Source: Gammaproteobacteria bacterium
GTDB taxonomy: Bacteria; Pseudomonadota; Gammaproteobacteria; Steroidobacterales; JACDCP01
DNA length: 7,053 nt
Assembly (NCBI GenBank): GCA_013817465.1
Contig: JACDCP010000169.1
Coordinates: forward strand, 1 to 7,053
Direction of reading: 5' to 3'
The stretch's first letter is position 1. The number at the start of each line of letters is the position of its first letter. Positions 1-5,429 of this stretch are shown piece after piece. The notes under the pieces are model-generated. The model saw nothing but the letters and a program-made list of their open reading frames with translations. It had not been told where the DNA came from and did no database searches. The position numbers and the translations under genes are program-made.

Positions 1-82
1 GGCGATTAACAGTCCAAAGCGTTTCGATCATGCTCGTCGCGATGTCGGCGCGGTTGGCACGAATGAATTCGGCGCTACGGGG

Positions 83-484
83 ATGGGGATGAAAACGAAC
101 GAAAACCGCCCGCTGTCGCCGCATCTGCAGGTCTACAAGCCCCAGCTCACGAGTGTGCTGTCGATCCTGCACCGGATGACCGGCGTCTTCCTCTCGATTG
201 CCGGTCTGCTGCTCGCCTACTGGCTGGTCTCGCTGATGCGCGGCCCTGAAGTTTACGCCGACGCGATGTCCTTGCTGGGCTCGGGCTTCATGAGGCTCGT
301 CCTCGCAGGCGTGAGCTTCAGCTTTTTCTATCATCTGTGCAATGGCATTCGTCATTTGTTCTGGGATGCTGGTTATGGCTTTGAAATCGAACAGATTTAT
401 GCATCCGGCTGGACGGTCGTCATTGCATCGATCCTGCTGACTGTCGCGCTCTGGGCTGTTGTGCTGACGGGCAGCGCAGCATGA
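83..484 (+). CDS. sdhC: Succinate dehydrogenase cytochrome b556 subunit SdhC
   Basis: Larger membrane anchor of complex II (succinate:quinone oxidoreductase) in the inner membrane. It helps bind haem b and forms part of the ubiquinone site. The 133-residue protein opens with the family signature RPLSPHLQVYKPQLTS, followed by SILHRMTG. Ser27, His30 and Arg31 fall where the E. coli quinone-site residues lie, and His84 in the YHLCNGIRH motif is the expected axial haem ligand. Three membrane helices can be seen at about 33-53, 68-90 and 110-130. Length is normal for the family. The start is uncertain by two codons: ATG 83 gives the longest reading, but ATG 89 has better spacing from the GGGG at 79-82. 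The gene heads the sdh operon, and its stop overlaps the sdhD ATG in an ATGA. No convincing promoter is visible in the 82 bases upstream. Confidence 0.96.
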   Translation: MGMKTNENRPLSPHLQVYKPQLTSVLSILHRMTGVFLSIAGLLLAYWLVSLMRGPEVYADAMSLLGSGFMRLVLAGVSFSFFYHLCNGIRHLFWDAGYGFEIEQIYASGWTVVIASILLTVALWAVVLTGSAA

Positions 485-867
485 CGCTGCGCACGCCCCT
501 TCGCCGTGTGCTCGGCCTCGGCGCCGCGCACGACGGCACCTCACACTGGTGGGCGGAACGCATGACCGCCGCGGCGCTCGTGCCGCTCGGGCTCTGGTTC
601 GCAGTCTCCTTGCTGAGGCTCGATGACCTCGACTATGCCGCTGTCCATGCGTGGGCGGGAGCGCCTCTGAATACCGTACTGCTCGTGTTGTTCGTCGCAA
701 TCACTTTTTATCACTCGCAGCTCGGCGTCCGCGTCGTCATTGAGGATTACGTGCACGGGCGTGCGCTCAAGCTCGTGTCGCTGGTGCTCGTGGATTTCCT
801 CCATCTGCTGCTCGGCGTTGCCAGTGTCGTCGCCGTACTTCGTGTGAGCTTCGGAACCGCTGCGTGA
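481..867 (+). CDS. sdhD: Succinate dehydrogenase membrane anchor subunit SdhD
   Basis: Smaller membrane anchor of complex II, pairing with SdhC to hold haem b and the ubiquinone site. The 128-residue protein has the family motif SHWWAERMTA near residues 21-30 and the diagnostic segment YHSQLGVRVVIEDYVH near 77-92. In that segment His78 corresponds to the E. coli haem ligand (His71), and Asp89-Tyr90 to the quinone-site pair (Asp82-Tyr83), with identical spacing. Three hydrophobic helices lie at about 31-47, 63-85 and 99-122. Its ATG overlaps the sdhC stop (ATGA at 481-484) and its TGA overlaps the GTG of sdhA (GTGA at 864-867), which suggests translational coupling on both sides. No strong Shine-Dalgarno is seen, in keeping with coupling. 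Assignment rests on motifs plus position between sdhC and sdhA. Confidence 0.95.
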   Translation: MTLRTPLRRVLGLGAAHDGTSHWWAERMTAAALVPLGLWFAVSLLRLDDLDYAAVHAWAGAPLNTVLLVLFVAITFYHSQLGVRVVIEDYVHGRALKLVSLVLVDFLHLLLGVASVVAVLRVSFGTAA

Positions 868-2651
868 GCGACACATATAATTACACCGACCACACGTATG
901 ACGTGATCGTGGTTGGCGCGGGCGGCGCCGGCCTGCGCGCCACCTTTGGCCTCGCCGAACGAGGCTTGAACACGGCCTGTCTGACCAAGGTTTTCCCGAC
1001 ACGCAGCCATACTGTGGCGGCGCAGGGTGGCATCAGCGCAGCCCTCGGCAACATGGGTGAGGACGACTGGCGCTGGCATATGTACGACACGGTCAAGGGC
1101 TCGGACTGGCTCGGCGACCAGGATGCCATCGAATACATGTGCAAAGAAGCGCCGGATGCCGTCATCGAGCTCGAGCACTACGGCGTGCCGTTCTCGCGCA
1201 CCGAGTCAGGGCGCATTTATCAGCGCCCGTTCGGCGGTATGACCACGCACTACGGTAAGGGCACGGCGCAGCGCACTTGCGCAGCCGCCGATCGTACCGG
1301 CCATGCCATGCTGCATGCGCTTTATCAACAGTCGCTCAAGCACGATGCGAACTTCTTCAACGAATACTTCGCGCTCGATCTCATCATGGAGGAGGGCGCC
1401 TGCCGCGGCGTGACCGCAATCGCGCTGGCCGATGGTTCCCTGCATCGTTTTCGAGCGCAGCAGACTATCCTCGCGACCGGTGGCTACGGGCGCGCCTATT
1501 TCTCCTGCACTTCGGCGCATACCTGCACCGGAGATGGCAACGGCATGGCGCTGCGCGCCGGCCTGCCGCTGCAGGATATGGAGTTCGTGCAGTTTCATCC
1601 GACCGGCGTGTACGGCGCCGGCATGCTGATCACGGAGGGCGTGCGCGGCGAAGGGGGTTACCTGACCAATTCGAAGGGCGAGCGCTTCATGGAGCGCTAT
1701 GCGCCGAACGCCAAAGATCTCGCCTCGCGCGACGTCGTGAGCCGTTCCATGACCATTGAAATCCGCGAGGGTCGTGGCGTGGGCCCGGAGCAGGACCACA
1801 TTTACCTGCACCTCGATCACCTCGGCGCGGAGGTGATCCGGGAGCGGCTCCCCGGCATCGCCGAAACCGCGCGCGTGTTCGCGAACGTCGATGTCACGAA
1901 GGCGCCGATCCCGGTGCTGCCGACCGTGCACTACAACATGGGCGGGATACCGACGAACTTCCATGGCGAAGTCGTCACTTTGCAGCACGGCGATCCCGAC
2001 AGCGTTGTCGCCGGCCTCATGGCCGTCGGCGAGGCCGCCTGCGTGTCAGTGCACGGTGCAAACCGGCTCGGCTCCAACTCACTGCTCGACCTGGTGGTGT
2101 TCGGCCGCGCCGCCGCGGCCCGCTGCGCGCAGACGGTCGTGCCGGGCGCGCGACAAAAACCGCTGTCGAAAGGCGCGGGCGACGAAAGCATCCGCCGTCT
2201 CGACCGGCTGCGCAACGCGAACGGCACGCTGCCGACCGCCGAAATACGGCGGCGCATGCAACGCGTGATGCAGGATCACGCAGCCGTGTTCCGCACCGGC
2301 GACGTGCTCGAGGAAGGCATCGTCAAGTTGACCGCGGTCTACCGATCGTTCGCAGATGTGCGCGTGGCGGATCGCTCGCTGGTCTGGAATTCGGATCTCG
2401 TGGAAACCTTCGAGCTCGAGAACCTGCTCGGCAACGCCATGACGACGATCTGCTCGGCGGCGAACCGCAGGGAAAGCCGCGGCGCCCAGGCCCGCGAAGA
2501 CTACCCGGAGCGCGACGACGAAAACTGGATGAAGCACACGCTTGCGTGGCTTGACGCGGATGGCGGTATCGAGATCGACTATCGGCCGGTGCACCTGCGG
2601 CCGCTGACCGACGAGGTCGAGGCTATTCCGCCGAAGGCGCGCACTTATTGA
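864..2651 (+). CDS. sdhA: Succinate dehydrogenase flavoprotein subunit SdhA
   Basis: Catalytic flavoprotein of complex II. It oxidises succinate to fumarate in the TCA cycle and passes electrons to SdhB; it sits on the cytoplasmic face. The 595-residue protein has an N-terminal dinucleotide fold (VIVVGAGGAG, about 14-23) and the SHTVAAQGG motif, in which His49 is the expected site of covalent FAD attachment. Active-site residues can be placed against E. coli: His245 in FHPTG, Arg289 in ASRDVVSRS, His356 in VHYNMGG and Arg401 in HGANRLGSNSL. The C-terminal region carries R-E-S-R-G-A-Q-A-R-E-D-Y, typical of SdhA. Length is normal and no break is visible. The start is a GTG overlapping the sdhD stop (GTGA). 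The FAD-loading factor sdhE lies two genes downstream. This is a full-length, apparently functional enzyme. Confidence 0.98.
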   Translation: MSDTYNYTDHTYDVIVVGAGGAGLRATFGLAERGLNTACLTKVFPTRSHTVAAQGGISAALGNMGEDDWRWHMYDTVKGSDWLGDQDAIEYMCKEAPDAVIELEHYGVPFSRTESGRIYQRPFGGMTTHYGKGTAQRTCAAADRTGHAMLHALYQQSLKHDANFFNEYFALDLIMEEGACRGVTAIALADGSLHRFRAQQTILATGGYGRAYFSCTSAHTCTGDGNGMALRAGLPLQDMEFVQFHPTGVYGAGMLITEGVRGEGGYLTNSKGERFMERYAPNAKDLASRDVVSRSMTIEIREGRGVGPEQDHIYLHLDHLGAEVIRERLPGIAETARVFANVDVTKAPIPVLPTVHYNMGGIPTNFHGEVVTLQHGDPDSVVAGLMAVGEAACVSVHGANRLGSNSLLDLVVFGRAAAARCAQTVVPGARQKPLSKGAGDESIRRLDRLRNANGTLPTAEIRRRMQRVMQDHAAVFRTGDVLEEGIVKLTAVYRSFADVRVADRSLVWNSDLVETFELENLLGNAMTTICSAANRRESRGAQAREDYPERDDENWMKHTLAWLDADGGIEIDYRPVHLRPLTDEVEAIPPKARTY

Positions 2652-2675
2652 GATGATCGGCAGGGCGTTCAGGAA

Positions 2676-2694
2676 GGCGGGTTGAAACCCCGCC
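2676..2694 (+). promoter_or_regulatory. Hairpin in the sdhA-sdhB spacer, next to the sdhB RBS
   Basis: In the 55-base spacer between sdhA and sdhB, GGCGGG (2676-2681) is a perfect inverted match to CCCGCC (2689-2694), leaving a 7-base loop. The stem ends directly against the sdhB Shine-Dalgarno. There is no T-run after it, so it does not look like an intrinsic terminator. An intercistronic stem of this kind could stabilise the transcript or tune sdhB translation; that role is inference. Six GC pairs can also arise by chance in DNA this rich in GC. Confidence 0.4.
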
Positions 2695-2700
2695 AGAGGA
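2695..2700 (+). promoter_or_regulatory. Ribosome binding site of sdhB
   Basis: AGAGGA lies 6 bases before the ATG at 2707. It decides the sdhB start over the out-of-frame ATG at 2703. This is one of the better Shine-Dalgarno sites in the window and serves the one sdh structural gene that is not coupled by overlap. Confidence 0.75.
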
Positions 2701-2706
2701 TCATGC

Positions 2707-3489
2707 ATGGCGACATTCCGGCTTCCGCCCAATTCACGCATCCGCAAGGGTAAAACCTGGACGGCGGCAGAGGGCGTCTCGAACCGGCGCCGCTTCATTG
2801 TCTATCGATACGATCCGGACAGCGGCGAAAACCCGCGCATGGATACGTACGAAGTGGACATGGACAAGTGCGGGCCGATGGTGCTCGACGCGCTCATCAA
2901 GATCAAGAACGAAGTCGATGCGACGCTGACCTTTCGCCGCTCCTGCCGCGAGGGCATCTGCGGCTCCTGCTCGATGAACATCGGCGGCGAAAACACGCTG
3001 GCGTGCACGCGCGCCATTGCCGACCACAAAGGCGACATCAAGGTTTATCCGCTGCCGCACATGCAGGTTGTCAAGGACCTGGTGCCGGACATGACAATGT
3101 TCTACGCGCAATACGCGTCGATCAAACCCTGGCTGCGAACACGCACGCCGGCGCCGGCCGATCGCGAACGCCTGCAGTCGAAGCAGGACCAGGAAAAGAT
3201 CGACATGCCCTCGGCGTGCATTCTCTGCGCGTGCTGCTCGACGGCCTGCCCGAGCTACTGGTGGAACAGCGATCGCTTTCTCGGTCCGGCCATCCTGCTG
3301 CAGGCGTATCGCTGGCTCGTCGACAGCCGCGACGAGGCGACCGGGGAGCGGCTCGATGCGCTCGAGGATCCGTTCCGCCTGTATCGCTGCCACACCATCA
3401 TGAACTGCACGCGCACCTGCCCCAAAGACCTGAATCCTGCGCGTGCGATCGCCGAAACCAAAAAGCTGCTCGCCGAGCGCCGCCAGTGA
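2707..3489 (+). CDS. sdhB: Succinate dehydrogenase iron-sulfur subunit SdhB
   Basis: Electron-transfer subunit of complex II, carrying electrons from the SdhA FAD to ubiquinone through three Fe-S clusters. In this 260-residue protein the [2Fe-2S] ligands are Cys80, Cys85, Cys88 and Cys100 (SCREGICGSC motif). The [4Fe-4S] ligands are Cys171, Cys174, Cys177 and Cys238. The [3Fe-4S] ligands are Cys181, Cys228 and Cys234. Trp186 in PSYWWN and His229 in RCHTIMNC match the E. coli quinone-site residues Trp164 and His207. Compared with E. coli SdhB there is an N-terminal extension of about 28 basic residues, and a fourth Cys in the [2Fe-2S] motif where E. coli has Asp. The start is fixed by AGAGGA six bases upstream. 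Its stop overlaps the GTG of sdhE. Confidence 0.98.
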   Translation: MATFRLPPNSRIRKGKTWTAAEGVSNRRRFIVYRYDPDSGENPRMDTYEVDMDKCGPMVLDALIKIKNEVDATLTFRRSCREGICGSCSMNIGGENTLACTRAIADHKGDIKVYPLPHMQVVKDLVPDMTMFYAQYASIKPWLRTRTPAPADRERLQSKQDQEKIDMPSACILCACCSTACPSYWWNSDRFLGPAILLQAYRWLVDSRDEATGERLDALEDPFRLYRCHTIMNCTRTCPKDLNPARAIAETKKLLAERRQ

Positions 3490-3746
3490 CCGGAGCGGCA
3501 GAGCAGGAGCAGTCGCGCTTCAGGTGGCGATGTCGGCGCGGCATGCGCGAGCTCGACGTGCTGCTCGAACGCTATATGGATCGCCGTTATGGACAGGCAG
3601 GCGCGACGGAACGCGCGGCCTTTCAGGCACTGCTGGAGCTGCAGGATCCGTTGCTGATCGATTATTTGATGGGCCGGGTCGAAGCACCCGACGCGGAGGT
3701 TGCGGATGTCGTGGCACGGATTCTCGACGCCGATCCAGCTCGATAA
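3486..3746 (+). CDS. sdhE: FAD assembly factor SdhE (YgfY/CptB family)
   Basis: Small cytoplasmic protein that promotes covalent attachment of FAD to SdhA. The 86-residue reading has the family signature RGMRE at residues 18-22 (RGxxE, known to be essential for flavinylation) within WRCRRGMRELD, which is nearly identical to E. coli SdhE. It continues with ERAAFQALLELQDPLLIDYLM, matching the helical body of the family. The start is GTG 3486, overlapping the sdhB stop in a GTGA. The first in-frame ATG lies inside the RGxxE motif and is too late, so the GTG is the only sensible start. Placement straight after sdhB is a natural functional grouping. In E. coli the same protein was also described as antitoxin CptB of the YgfX/CptA pair, a role that is disputed. 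Its 3' end overlaps ygfX by 41 bases. Confidence 0.93.
   Translation: MTGAAEQEQSRFRWRCRRGMRELDVLLERYMDRRYGQAGATERAAFQALLELQDPLLIDYLMGRVEAPDAEVADVVARILDADPAR
3695..3699 (+). promoter_or_regulatory. Ribosome binding site of the ygfX-like gene
   Basis: GGAGG inside the 3' end of sdhE, 6 bases before ATG 3706. The spacing selects ATG 3706 over the in-frame TTG at 3700, which would lie directly against this site. Confidence 0.65.
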
Positions 3747-4188
3747 CGCCGTTTCGCCGCGTCTGCTCGGCGCCGTGTGTGTCCTGCACGCGCTCGGGGC
3801 TGTCGCCCTGCTCAACCTGTCGCTGCCGCTCACGGCAAGGCTGGCCATGCTGCTGGCACTCGGCGGCTGTGCATACGATGTTCTTCGTAAGATCCTCCTG
3901 CGGGCCGGACGCCGCTGTATTCTGCGCATGGAGCTGGCCGCCGGGGGCGCGTGGCGGCTGACCGACGGCGCCGGCGATGTCTTCGGCGCACGCCTGTTGC
4001 GCGACAGCCGGATCAGCCTGCCGCTGCTGGCCCTGCGCTGGCGCGACGGGCGCGGTCGCAGGCATCGCGCTTTTCTCGCCGCGGACGCGATCGAACCGCA
4101 GACGCTGCGCCGCTTGCGCGTGCATCTGCGTTTCGGCGCGGACGACCTGTTAGAATGCGGCGAGCGGAACCGGATCACAAAATCATAA
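3706..4188 (+). CDS. ygfX: YgfX/CptA-family inner-membrane protein
   Basis: Small inner-membrane protein of the YgfX (CptA) family, usually encoded next to sdhE. The 160-residue protein has two closely spaced hydrophobic helices (about 19-37 and 40-58) and then a basic cytoplasmic domain. Its C-terminal part, AFLAADAIEPQTLRRLR (about 122-138), resembles the LAADSM...WRDLRR segment of E. coli YgfX in content and place. The two-helix-plus-soluble-tail layout also agrees. In E. coli, YgfX was reported to inhibit FtsZ and MreB polymerisation and to bind SdhE; whether it is truly a toxin is debated. The start at ATG 3706 is chosen for the GGAGG six bases upstream; TTG 3700 is the alternative. The gene overlaps sdhE by 41 bases, which suggests coupled translation. 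It is the last gene before the rpoE promoter region. The family call is fairly firm, the function is not. Confidence 0.82.
   Translation: MSWHGFSTPIQLDNAVSPRLLGAVCVLHALGAVALLNLSLPLTARLAMLLALGGCAYDVLRKILLRAGRRCILRMELAAGGAWRLTDGAGDVFGARLLRDSRISLPLLALRWRDGRGRRHRAFLAADAIEPQTLRRLRVHLRFGADDLLECGERNRITKS
4148..4156 (+). promoter_or_regulatory. Candidate extended -10 promoter upstream of rpoE
   Basis: TGTTAGAAT inside the 3' end of ygfX fits the extended -10 consensus TGnTATAAT with one mismatch. It stands out in GC-rich sequence. No good -35 is present at 16-18 bases, as is usual for extended -10 promoters. It would start transcription near 4163 and give rpoE a sigma-E-independent basal promoter. 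This is inference from the motif alone. Confidence 0.4.
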
Positions 4189-4206
4189 ATCGCCGTTCTG
4201 GAACGC

Positions 4207-4233
4207 GAACTTTCCAATCAGGGGCCGGTCTAT
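4207..4233 (+). promoter_or_regulatory. Sigma-E (RpoE/AlgU) autoregulatory promoter of rpoE
   Basis: GAACTT at 4207-4212, a 16-base spacer and TCTAT at 4229-4233 match the known sigma-E/AlgU promoter consensus GAACTT-N16/17-TCTGA or TCTAA, with only the last -10 position off. It lies in the 75-base gap directly before rpoE, where this sigma factor drives its own operon in E. coli and Pseudomonas. The expected transcript start is near 4239-4241, giving a short leader. This is the strongest promoter match in the window. Confidence 0.75.
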
Positions 4234-4254
4234 GAGAGTGGCGAAGGGACTTGC

Positions 4255-4280
4255 CGGGCAGCAATGAAAGGGCTTGCCCG
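4255..4280 (+). other. Inverted repeat spanning the rpoE start region
   Basis: CGGGCA (4255-4260) is perfectly complementary to TGCCCG (4275-4280). The 14-base loop holds the ATG at 4264 and the AAAGGG at 4267-4272. In the mRNA this could place the start region in a hairpin and affect rpoE translation. A competing GGGC-TT-GCCC fold (4270-4279) also exists. The arrangement is seen in the sequence; a regulatory role is speculation. Confidence 0.3.
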
Positions 4281-4857
4281 CGTGGGTAACAGAGCGAACG
4301 ATCAAATGCTGGTGGATCGGGTCCAGCAGGGCGATAAATCGGCATTCGATCTGCTGGTGCTGAAGTATCAGCACAAGATCATCAAGCTGATCATGCGCTA
4401 TGTCCGCGACCCGACCGAGGCAATGGATGTGGCACAGGAGGCGTTCTTGAAGGCGTACCGTGCGATACCATCGTTTCGGGGTGACAGCGCTTTCTACACC
4501 TGGCTGTATCGCATCGCCATCAATACGGCCAAGAATCATCTGGTCGCCGCGCGGCGGCGGCCGCTGGACTACGACCTGGACACCCAGGACCCGGAACAAT
4601 ACGACATGCAGGCACGTCTGAAGCACTCGGATACGCCCGAAGGCCTGGTGCTCACAGAGGAGATCAAGGCAACGGTCAACAAGGCGATCGACCTGCTGCC
4701 GGAGGATCTGCGCACGGCCATCATCCTGCGGGAGCTCGAGGGCATGAGCTACGAAGAGATCGCTCAGACCATGGAATGCCCGGTGGGCACGGTACGCTCG
4801 CGTATTTTCCGCGCCCGCGAGGCGATCGACAAACGACTGCGGCCGCTGCTGAAATGA
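4264..4857 (+). CDS. rpoE: RNA polymerase sigma-E factor (RpoE/AlgU, group 4 ECF sigma)
   Basis: Extracytoplasmic-function sigma factor directing RNA polymerase to envelope-stress promoters. Held inactive at the membrane by RseA, it is freed by proteolysis when outer-membrane proteins misfold. Of 197 residues, sigma region 2 spans about 28-100 (FRGDSAFYTWLYRIAINTAK is almost the E. coli sequence). Region 4 spans about 140-190, with a helix-turn-helix around 160-183 (MSYEEIAQTMECPVGTVRSR). The start is open: ATG 4264 has its nearest purine-rich site 14 bases away. GTG 4282 has AAAGGG nine bases upstream and gives an N-terminus the same length as E. coli RpoE. The outer ATG is used here, but GTG 4282 may be the true start. 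A sigma-E promoter lies just upstream. rseA follows after 10 bases, the standard partner arrangement. Confidence 0.97.
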   Translation: MKGLARVGNRANDQMLVDRVQQGDKSAFDLLVLKYQHKIIKLIMRYVRDPTEAMDVAQEAFLKAYRAIPSFRGDSAFYTWLYRIAINTAKNHLVAARRRPLDYDLDTQDPEQYDMQARLKHSDTPEGLVLTEEIKATVNKAIDLLPEDLRTAIILRELEGMSYEEIAQTMECPVGTVRSRIFRAREAIDKRLRPLLK

Positions 4858-4867
4858 GGACGCGCCG

Positions 4868-5428
4868 GTGAGTGACACAATCAGAGATCAGATTTCCGCC
4901 TTTCTCGACGGCGAGCTGCCGGTCCGCGAATGCGACCTGCTGCTCCGGCGCATGCGCCGCGACGGCGAGCTGCGCCTCACCTTCGACTGCTTCGGACTCA
5001 TCGGCGACGCAATCCGTGATTCCATTTCCGGCTTTCCGCAGGGCCTGCTGCGGGATCGCGTCATGGAAGCCGTGGAGGGCGAACAGGTATTCGCAGCGAG
5101 CGCCGGGGCCTGGCGGCGCTGGGGCCGCTGGCTGCAGCCGGCCGCCGGCATCGCCGTGGCGGCCTCGGTAGCCGTGGTCGCGGTAATGAGCCTGCACGGC
5201 ACCGATCCCGCGCTGCCCGACACGACCCTGGCGACCAGTGCGGATTCCTCATTGTATGTCACGGTGCCGGAGCCCAGTTTCACCCAGCCGGGTACCGCGC
5301 CGCCCACGCGGCTGACCAACTACCTGATGAATCACAGCGAATACGCGACGACACTGGGCCGCAAGAGCATGCAGACGCGTATCCTGATTGACGAAGCAGA
5401 GACCGAAGAGCTGCCCGAGCTTCAATAG
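4868..5428 (+). CDS. rseA: Sigma-E anti-sigma factor RseA (MucA-like)
   Basis: Single-pass inner-membrane anti-sigma factor. Its cytoplasmic N-terminus sequesters sigma-E, and its periplasmic part is the target of the DegS/RseP proteolytic cascade and binds RseB. Of 186 residues, the N-terminal anti-sigma domain spans about 1-70 (ISAFLDGELPVRECD, then RLTFDCFGLIGDAIRDS). One membrane helix lies at about 91-109. A periplasmic tail contains RLTNYLMNHSEYATTLGRKS (148-167), a YLxxHSE-type motif like that in MucA C-termini. There is no Cys-His zinc motif of the ZAS type. The GTG start at 4868 is supported by GAGGA at 4856-4860, which straddles the rpoE stop with 7-base spacing. Overall similarity to E. 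coli RseA is low, so the call leans on domain layout and position between rpoE and rseB. Confidence 0.92.
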   Translation: MSDTIRDQISAFLDGELPVRECDLLLRRMRRDGELRLTFDCFGLIGDAIRDSISGFPQGLLRDRVMEAVEGEQVFAASAGAWRRWGRWLQPAAGIAVAASVAVVAVMSLHGTDPALPDTTLATSADSSLYVTVPEPSFTQPGTAPPTRLTNYLMNHSEYATTLGRKSMQTRILIDEAETEELPELQ

Positions 5429-5429
5429 C

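Noticed and set aside
40..53. 14-base exact repeat CGATGTCGGCGCGG at 40-53 and 3528-3541
   Set aside because: One copy is in sdhE coding sequence and the other upstream of sdhC. At this length and GC content a chance match is plausible, and nothing else links the sites.
1..82. Possible sdhC promoter, TTAACA at 6-11, and a TGGCACG resembling a sigma-54 -24 box at 55-61
   Set aside because: No acceptable -10 lies 16-18 bases after TTAACA, and the -12 TTGC element is missing after TGGCACG. The true promoter may lie left of the window.
1350..1376. GAACTT inside sdhA (also near 1956) as a sigma-E promoter
   Set aside because: No TCTGA/TCTAA-like -10 at 16-17 bases, and both lie inside conserved codons.
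2079..2798. Long antisense open frame opposite sdhA and the start of sdhB
   Set aside because: It is opposite strongly conserved sdhA sequence, Arg/Ala-rich, and has no recognisable motif. Shadow frame.
3255..4217. Antisense open frame of 320 codons across sdhB, sdhE and ygfX
   Set aside because: Ser/Arg-rich composition with no domain; it crosses three well-supported + strand genes.
4189..4263. Terminator between ygfX and rpoE
   Set aside because: No GC-rich stem followed by a T-run is present.
5388..5429. Upstream in-frame ATG for rseB
   Set aside because: It would put 14 extra residues before a clear signal peptide and overlap rseA deeply; ATG 5430 fits better.
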